A DNA stretch of 64,000 bases, taken from positions 1 through 64,000 of the forward strand of contig NZ_PDKG01000009.1 of assembly GCF_004116725.1 (NCBI RefSeq), read 5' to 3'. The notes under the pieces are model-generated. The model ran no database searches. It saw nothing but the letters and a program-made list of their open reading frames with translations, and was not told the DNA's origin. This document shows positions 59,897-64,000 of this stretch, piece after piece. A program made the position numbers and the translations under genes. This DNA is from Arcobacter sp. CECT 8986 (GTDB lineage: Bacteria > Campylobacterota > Campylobacteria > Campylobacterales > Arcobacteraceae). Positions within the stretch are counted from its first letter, which is position 1; each line of letters starts with the position of its first letter.

Positions 59897-59918
59897 AATA
59901 GAAGCTTATGCTTCTATT
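59897..59918 (-). terminator. Terminator after hom
   Basis: A 9-bp stem (59897-59905 with 59910-59918, loop of 4) covers the hom stop codon; minus-strand reading continues TTTTATATAAAATTC. Confidence 0.68.
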
Positions 59919-61168
59919 CTAATCATTGCAGGTTTTTGAGTAACTACTTTAGTTTTTTCAAATTCAGCAATTGCTTTTAAGATATCTTTTTCTACTGAAG
60001 TGTGTGTTGCTAATAAAAGATTAGCTTTTTGATTTCCAATAGGTTTTTGAAGCATTTTCTCTATTGAAATACCACAATTTCCTAATATAGTAGAAATTTT
60101 TGCTAAAACGCCTGTTTTATCTGCAACTTCAAGTCTTAGATAATATTTTGTTCTTATTTCATCTTTTGGAAGAAGTGATAGTTTTTCACCATAATCTTCT
60201 TCAAATCCAAGCATTGGAGAACCTTTTCCTCTTCTTGCAATATCTACAATATTTGCAATTACAGCTGAAGCTGTTGCATCACCACCAGCACCTGGCCCAT
60301 AATACATAGTCTCTCCAACTTTATCTCCAATAACAGAAATACCGTTCATTACTCCATCAACTTTTGCAATCATCTCTTCTTTTGGTACAAAAGCAGGGTG
60401 AACTCTAAGTTCAATAAAATTACCATCTCTTTTTGCAATTCCTAAAAGTTTAATTGAGTAGTTAAACTCTTTTGCAAATTCAATATCGTAGCTAGTGATA
60501 TTTTGAATACCTTCAATCAAAATATCTTCAGGTTTCGCATCAATTCCATATGCAATAGAACCAAGAATTAAAAGCTTATGTGCAGCATCAAAACCACCAA
60601 CATCAAATGTTGGGTCTGCTTCTGCATATCCTAAGTCTTGTGCTTCTTTTAAAATGTCTTCGTATTTAACGCCTTCATTTATCATTTTTGTTAGCATATA
60701 GTTACAAGTACCATTCATAATACCTTGAATAGAAGCAATGTTATTTGCTGTTAATCCTTCTCTTAAAGCATTAATAATAGGAATTCCTCCTGCTACTGCT
60801 GCTTCATATTCAAAAGGAATATCCTGTGCAAACTCTTCTAATTCATATCTATGATATGCTAAAAGTGCTTTATTAGCAGTAACCACTGCTTTTTTATTTG
60901 CTAAGGCCTTTTTTACTATTTCATAAGGTTTTTCAACCCCACCCATTAATTCTACGATAATATCTATTGAATCATCTTCTAATACTTTATTTACATCATC
61001 AGTTAATTCAATAGATACGTTTCTTTTTTTAGTTAAATCATTAACAACCCCAATTGTTGGTACTAGTTCAACTCCAGCTCTAGCTGTAATAATCTCTTTA
61101 TTATTCTTTAAAATATTAGCTACGCTTGAACCTACAGTTCCTACACCAATAATTGCTATTTTTAACAT
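59906..61168 (-). CDS. hom: Homoserine dehydrogenase
   Basis: 420 residues. NAD(P) loop IGVGTVGSSVANIL (about 6-19), catalytic domain with VTANKALLA, GGIPIINALREGL and GTCNYML, and the GYAEADPTFDVGG motif; a C-terminal ACT domain (about 345-420) suggests feedback by threonine. It reduces aspartate semialdehyde to homoserine. Twelve bases after the aminotransferase gene. In C. jejuni, hom (Cj0149c) has the same neighbours. Confidence 0.96.
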   Translation of the reverse strand: MLKIAIIGVGTVGSSVANILKNNKEIITARAGVELVPTIGVVNDLTKKRNVSIELTDDVNKVLEDDSIDIIVELMGGVEKPYEIVKKALANKKAVVTANKALLAYHRYELEEFAQDIPFEYEAAVAGGIPIINALREGLTANNIASIQGIMNGTCNYMLTKMINEGVKYEDILKEAQDLGYAEADPTFDVGGFDAAHKLLILGSIAYGIDAKPEDILIEGIQNITSYDIEFAKEFNYSIKLLGIAKRDGNFIELRVHPAFVPKEEMIAKVDGVMNGISVIGDKVGETMYYGPGAGGDATASAVIANIVDIARRGKGSPMLGFEEDYGEKLSLLPKDEIRTKYYLRLEVADKTGVLAKISTILGNCGISIEKMLQKPIGNQKANLLLATHTSVEKDILKAIAEFEKTKVVTQKPAMIRIEA

Positions 61169-61180
61169 TGTTTGTCCTAA

Positions 61181-62389
61181 TTATAAAGTTTTTAAATATT
61201 TTTTAATATTTTTTGCTGCTTGTCTGATTCTTTTTTCATTTTCAATTAAGGCAATTCTTACATATTGGTCACCATATTTACCAAAACCAATACCTGGACT
61301 TACCGCAACTTTTGCTTGGGTTAATAACTGTTTAGAAAATTCCATACTTCCTAAATGTTGTGCTTTTTCAGGAATTTTAGCCCAAATAAACATAGATGCA
61401 TTTGGAGTATTCATCTCCCAACCAGCATCTTTAAATGCCTCAATCATAATATCTCTTCTATGGTGATATTTATCAATATGTTCTTGAACACACTCTTGTG
61501 GACCATCAAGTGCAATTGTTGCTGCAACTTGAATTGGAGTAAACATTCCATAATCAAGCCATGATTTAATTCTTTTTAATGCCCCAACTAATTTTTCATT
61601 TCCAACTATGAAACCAACTCTCCATCCTGCCATATTGTATGATTTTGATAGAGTAAAGCTTTCAACTGCAACATCAATTGCACCTTTTGCTTGGAAAATT
61701 GAAGGTGTTTTATATCCATCAAAAGTAAGATCTGCATATGCAATATCAGAGATAATATAAAATCTCTCTTTTTTTGCCATATCTACTAATCTTTGATAAA
61801 ATTCTGGTCTTACTGTTGCACAAGTTGGGTTATGAGGAAAGTTTACAACTACATATTTTACTTTTGGAATTGATTCATCAACTGTTTTTTGTAATCTTTC
61901 AAAGAATAACTCTTCATCTACTTTATACTCTTCATCAAATGATAGTTCAAATTTATGAATTGCAGCACCTGCAAGCATAAATGCATATGAGTGTATAGGA
62001 TAAGTTGGGTCTGGAACAACTGCAACATCACCAACATTTACAATAGCTTGAACTAAGTGAACATAACCTTCTTTACTTCCCATAGTTGCACAAGCATGTT
62101 TATTTGGGTCTAGTCCTTCAACTCCAAATTTTCTTTTATACCAATTACAAATAGCAAGTCTTAGTTTATAAATACCAGCACTTGCACTATATCCATGGTT
62201 TTTAGGTTTATCTGCTGTCTCTTTTAATTTATCAATAATATGTTGAGGCGCTGGACCATCTGGGTTACCCATAGAAAAATCTATTATATCTTCACCTCTT
62301 CTTCTAGCTTCCATTTTTATGTTATTTACTTCTGCAAATACATAGTTTGGAAGTCTTTTCATTCGTTCAAATTCAATTTCAGGAAACAC
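61181..62389 (-). CDS. Class I/II PLP aminotransferase (AlaC/LL-DAP aminotransferase-like)
   Basis: 402 residues of fold-type I aminotransferase. PLP lysine Lys249 in TLSKSYNMAGWRVGF, NFPHNPTCATV (about 183-193) with the cofactor Asn, DIAYADL (215-221) and the C-terminal arginine in YVRIALIENEKRIRQ. It resembles AlaC/YfdZ and LL-diaminopimelate or aspartate aminotransferases; partner of hom, so aspartate-family metabolism is likely. The exact amino donor cannot be told by eye. Same order as Cj0150c-Cj0149c. Confidence 0.9.
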   Translation of the reverse strand: MFPEIEFERMKRLPNYVFAEVNNIKMEARRRGEDIIDFSMGNPDGPAPQHIIDKLKETADKPKNHGYSASAGIYKLRLAICNWYKRKFGVEGLDPNKHACATMGSKEGYVHLVQAIVNVGDVAVVPDPTYPIHSYAFMLAGAAIHKFELSFDEEYKVDEELFFERLQKTVDESIPKVKYVVVNFPHNPTCATVRPEFYQRLVDMAKKERFYIISDIAYADLTFDGYKTPSIFQAKGAIDVAVESFTLSKSYNMAGWRVGFIVGNEKLVGALKRIKSWLDYGMFTPIQVAATIALDGPQECVQEHIDKYHHRRDIMIEAFKDAGWEMNTPNASMFIWAKIPEKAQHLGSMEFSKQLLTQAKVAVSPGIGFGKYGDQYVRIALIENEKRIRQAAKNIKKYLKTL

Positions 62390-62393
62390 TTTA

Positions 62394-63212
62394 TTACTCC
62401 TTCGTAATTATCGTCAACCCACGTCTTATATTTATTAATGTGTATAGGTCGTCTATTTTTATATATTTTGTATTAACTGGCACATCAAGACTTAACTTGT
62501 TATGCAACTTGTCTTGTTTTACAATATCAAGAATATTTAAATCCTTATCATAAAAAACTACTTTAGGAAACCAGCTATTTAATACTTTTGAAAGAATTAT
62601 TAATTTACTGATATTTTCATTTAACTTAATCAAATAAGGTTTAAGTGGTTTTGTCAAATACTTTTTCTCATTTGCTGTCATTAAAATAGAATTATTCAGT
62701 TTTGAAAATGTCGTATCAATACTGTACTCCCATCTATCTTCTCCCTCTCTATTTATATTAGCAACTCTACAATTTTGCTTATATAGTTCATTTGCTAAAA
62801 TGAGAGGGTCGATGGCGGCTTCAGTTTTGAGTTTAATTTCCCAGTTTAGATTTTGAGTGTCATATTTAAGTGTTTGTGTGAAGTAGTAGTAAAAACCTAA
62901 AGATTTTAAAGTATCTTTTAATATCTTTAGAGATTTTGTTGGTGCGCTATTTGTGTTGAACTTGATATAAATATCTTTTGGCTTATCAAGCTTTAGCTTC
63001 AAAAGGCCATTTTCTTGAAGTTTTTTTATCACTTTTATATAATCAATACTATTTCCAATAAAATAGTCATTTTCATTTTTGAATATATAATTTATAAGGT
63101 TTTTATGCTTTAGATACTCAAATTTACCTATAAGATTTTCTATCTTATCATCTAAAGTATTAGCATAAAGAGTTAGTGTAAATAAACTTAAGAGAAATAT
63201 TTTTTTTATCAT
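62394..63212 (-). CDS. Exported protein of unknown function, conserved beside rlmB and the aminotransferase
   Basis: 272 residues from the ATG at 63212 (a TTG two codons earlier is possible). Signal peptide about 1-17 (MIKKIFLLSLFTLTLYA). The mature protein has IENLIGKFEYLKHKNLINYIF, a helix-rich part, a central beta region (LNWEIKLKTEAAIDP, WEYSIDTTF) and a C-terminal SLDVPVNTKYIKIDDLYTLINIRRGL segment resembling a small beta domain. No named family. Cj0151c, annotated as a putative periplasmic protein, occupies the same place in C. jejuni. Confidence 0.75.
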   Translation of the reverse strand: MIKKIFLLSLFTLTLYANTLDDKIENLIGKFEYLKHKNLINYIFKNENDYFIGNSIDYIKVIKKLQENGLLKLKLDKPKDIYIKFNTNSAPTKSLKILKDTLKSLGFYYYFTQTLKYDTQNLNWEIKLKTEAAIDPLILANELYKQNCRVANINREGEDRWEYSIDTTFSKLNNSILMTANEKKYLTKPLKPYLIKLNENISKLIILSKVLNSWFPKVVFYDKDLNILDIVKQDKLHNKLSLDVPVNTKYIKIDDLYTLINIRRGLTIITKE

Positions 63213-63226
63213 AGTCAACTTCTATT

Positions 63227-63916
63227 TTATTTTTTTAAATTGTATATTAGTATTCCTGCTGCAACTGAAACATTTAATGAATCAAATTCATGTTGCATTC
63301 CAATTGATACTTTCAAGTCAAGTTTTTTTATCACTTTTTTTGAAAGACCTTCTCCTTCACTTCCTAGGAAAAGAGCAACTTTATCAGTACTATCAATTTT
63401 ACCATATTTTTTCAAATCAGTTCCATCCATAGTTGCACCAATTAGTGCAAAATCTGATTGTTTTAGCTCATTTGCTAAATCAACGCTATTTGGATATAAA
63501 CCAAAAGGTAAATCAAGCATCGCTCCCGCACTTGTTCTTATTAAGCCTGAGTTATTTAAAGACTTAACATTTGAAGCAATAATTGCATCAACTCCCAAAG
63601 AGTAAGCAGATCTAGCAATTGCTCCAATATTACCAACATCAGTTAGTCCATCAAGAACCAAGATAAAATTCATATCTTTAATATCTTTTACTGGAGTATA
63701 TTCAAACTCTTTTAATTTTAGAAAAAAACCTTGATGATTACCGCCTTGAGCTAGTCCTTGAGCTTTTTTATTATCAAGTTTGATGATTTTTTTTCCAAGT
63801 TTTAAGAATTTTGAAAATAATTTTTGATCTATTTCTTTAGAAAAAAGTACCTCTTCAATTAAGTGAGGATGTTTTTCAAGTACATAAAGTACAATTTGTT
63901 TTCCGTAAATTATCAT
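63227..63916 (-). CDS. rlmB: TrmH/SpoU-family rRNA 2'-O-methyltransferase (RlmB-like)
   Basis: 229 residues from the ATG at 63916 (TTG at 63922 also in frame). It begins IIYGKQIVLYVLEKHP like the RlmB RNA-binding domain; the SPOUT knot shows LVLDGLTDVGNIGAIARSAYSLG (by ends), LFLGSEGEGLSKKV and SLNVSVAAGILIYNL. RlmB methylates G2251 of 23S rRNA. Followed after nine bases by the exported protein gene. The C. jejuni equivalent position is Cj0153c. Confidence 0.9.
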   Translation of the reverse strand: MIIYGKQIVLYVLEKHPHLIEEVLFSKEIDQKLFSKFLKLGKKIIKLDNKKAQGLAQGGNHQGFFLKLKEFEYTPVKDIKDMNFILVLDGLTDVGNIGAIARSAYSLGVDAIIASNVKSLNNSGLIRTSAGAMLDLPFGLYPNSVDLANELKQSDFALIGATMDGTDLKKYGKIDSTDKVALFLGSEGEGLSKKVIKKLDLKVSIGMQHEFDSLNVSVAAGILIYNLKK

Positions 63917-63964
63917 AGGCAAGATTTTAGCTAAAAGTAGTTAATAAACCTCTTTAGAAAGCTA

Positions 63965-63993
63965 TTGATTAATTCATCTATTTGTTATATAAT
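63965..63993 (+). promoter_or_regulatory. Sigma-70-like promoter at the right edge
   Basis: TTGATT (63965-63970), 17 bases, then TATAAT (63988-63993), directed out of the window. The gene it serves is not visible. All three minus-strand frames in 63923-64000 have stops, so no coding sequence passes here on that strand. Confidence 0.5.
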
Positions 63994-64000
63994 GAATTGA

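Noticed and set aside
1-64000. Mobile elements, prophage, CRISPR, tRNA or rRNA genes, defence systems
   Set aside because: No transposase, integrase, repeat array, structural RNA or recognised defence gene was found; gene content and codon style are even across the window.

Overview
The window is AT-rich, densely coded bacterial chromosome with no mobile elements, CRISPR arrays, tRNA or rRNA genes that I could see. Gene content and order point to a Campylobacterota member close to the Arcobacter group. The signs are a hom / aminotransferase / periplasmic protein / rlmB block like Campylobacter jejuni Cj0149c-Cj0153c, an RNase J with a long N-terminal extension as in Helicobacter, a SurA-like chaperone next to gatB, ccoG for a cbb3 oxidase, a TRAP transporter and HQW-type histidine kinases. 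The genus is inferred from recognised proteins, not from a search.

Layout: 1-9990 is almost all minus strand: glyA (cut by the edge), ccoG, proA, trxA, two HxlR regulators (plus strand) around a quinone-oxidoreductase-like MDR protein, gltX, a 33-residue membrane protein, rlmN, a nucleoside phosphorylase-like protein, a SIMPL protein and hisF. Two perfect parS-like palindromes lie at 7919-7980 and a third lies inside kpsF (13515-13528), so this part is probably near the replication origin. 10062-17787 is a tight plus-strand operon: rsmA, RNase J, kpsF, rluB, rarA, hemJ, PIN-PhoH. 17855-21586 holds a 2-hydroxyacid dehydrogenase, a Phd-like protein and an unusual anchorless fumarate-reductase-like A/B pair.

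21612-32086 is minus strand: an orphan DctP, bluB, a NifX-like protein, asnB coupled to an AEC transporter with no normal start codon, a Pit phosphate transporter, a DEAD-box helicase with a Gly/Asn/Arg-rich tail, and accBC. One small plus-strand gene lies at 28297. 32164-47424 is plus strand and centred on lactate use: dCMP deaminase and a methyltransferase, lutABC (lldEFG), a histidine kinase and response regulator, TRAP dctPQM, a 944-residue Fe-S D-lactate dehydrogenase, then a SurA-like chaperone and gatB. 47551-49857 carries gpsA, fetB and an orphan response regulator.

49868-57744 (minus) is a copper/silver efflux locus: response regulator, kinase, Met-rich YtkA-like protein, outer-membrane factor, CusB, CusA and a small Met/His-rich periplasmic protein. 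It is followed by yceI (plus), a MATE exporter, hom, an aminotransferase, a periplasmic protein and rlmB.

Themes: lactate uptake (TRAP) feeds D- and L-lactate oxidation under a neighbouring two-component system; RNase J and the helicase may form a degradosome as in Helicobacter pylori; ccoG and the Cus locus both concern copper. No intergenic gap exceeds 300 bases; the largest are 28058-28296 and 30031-30264.
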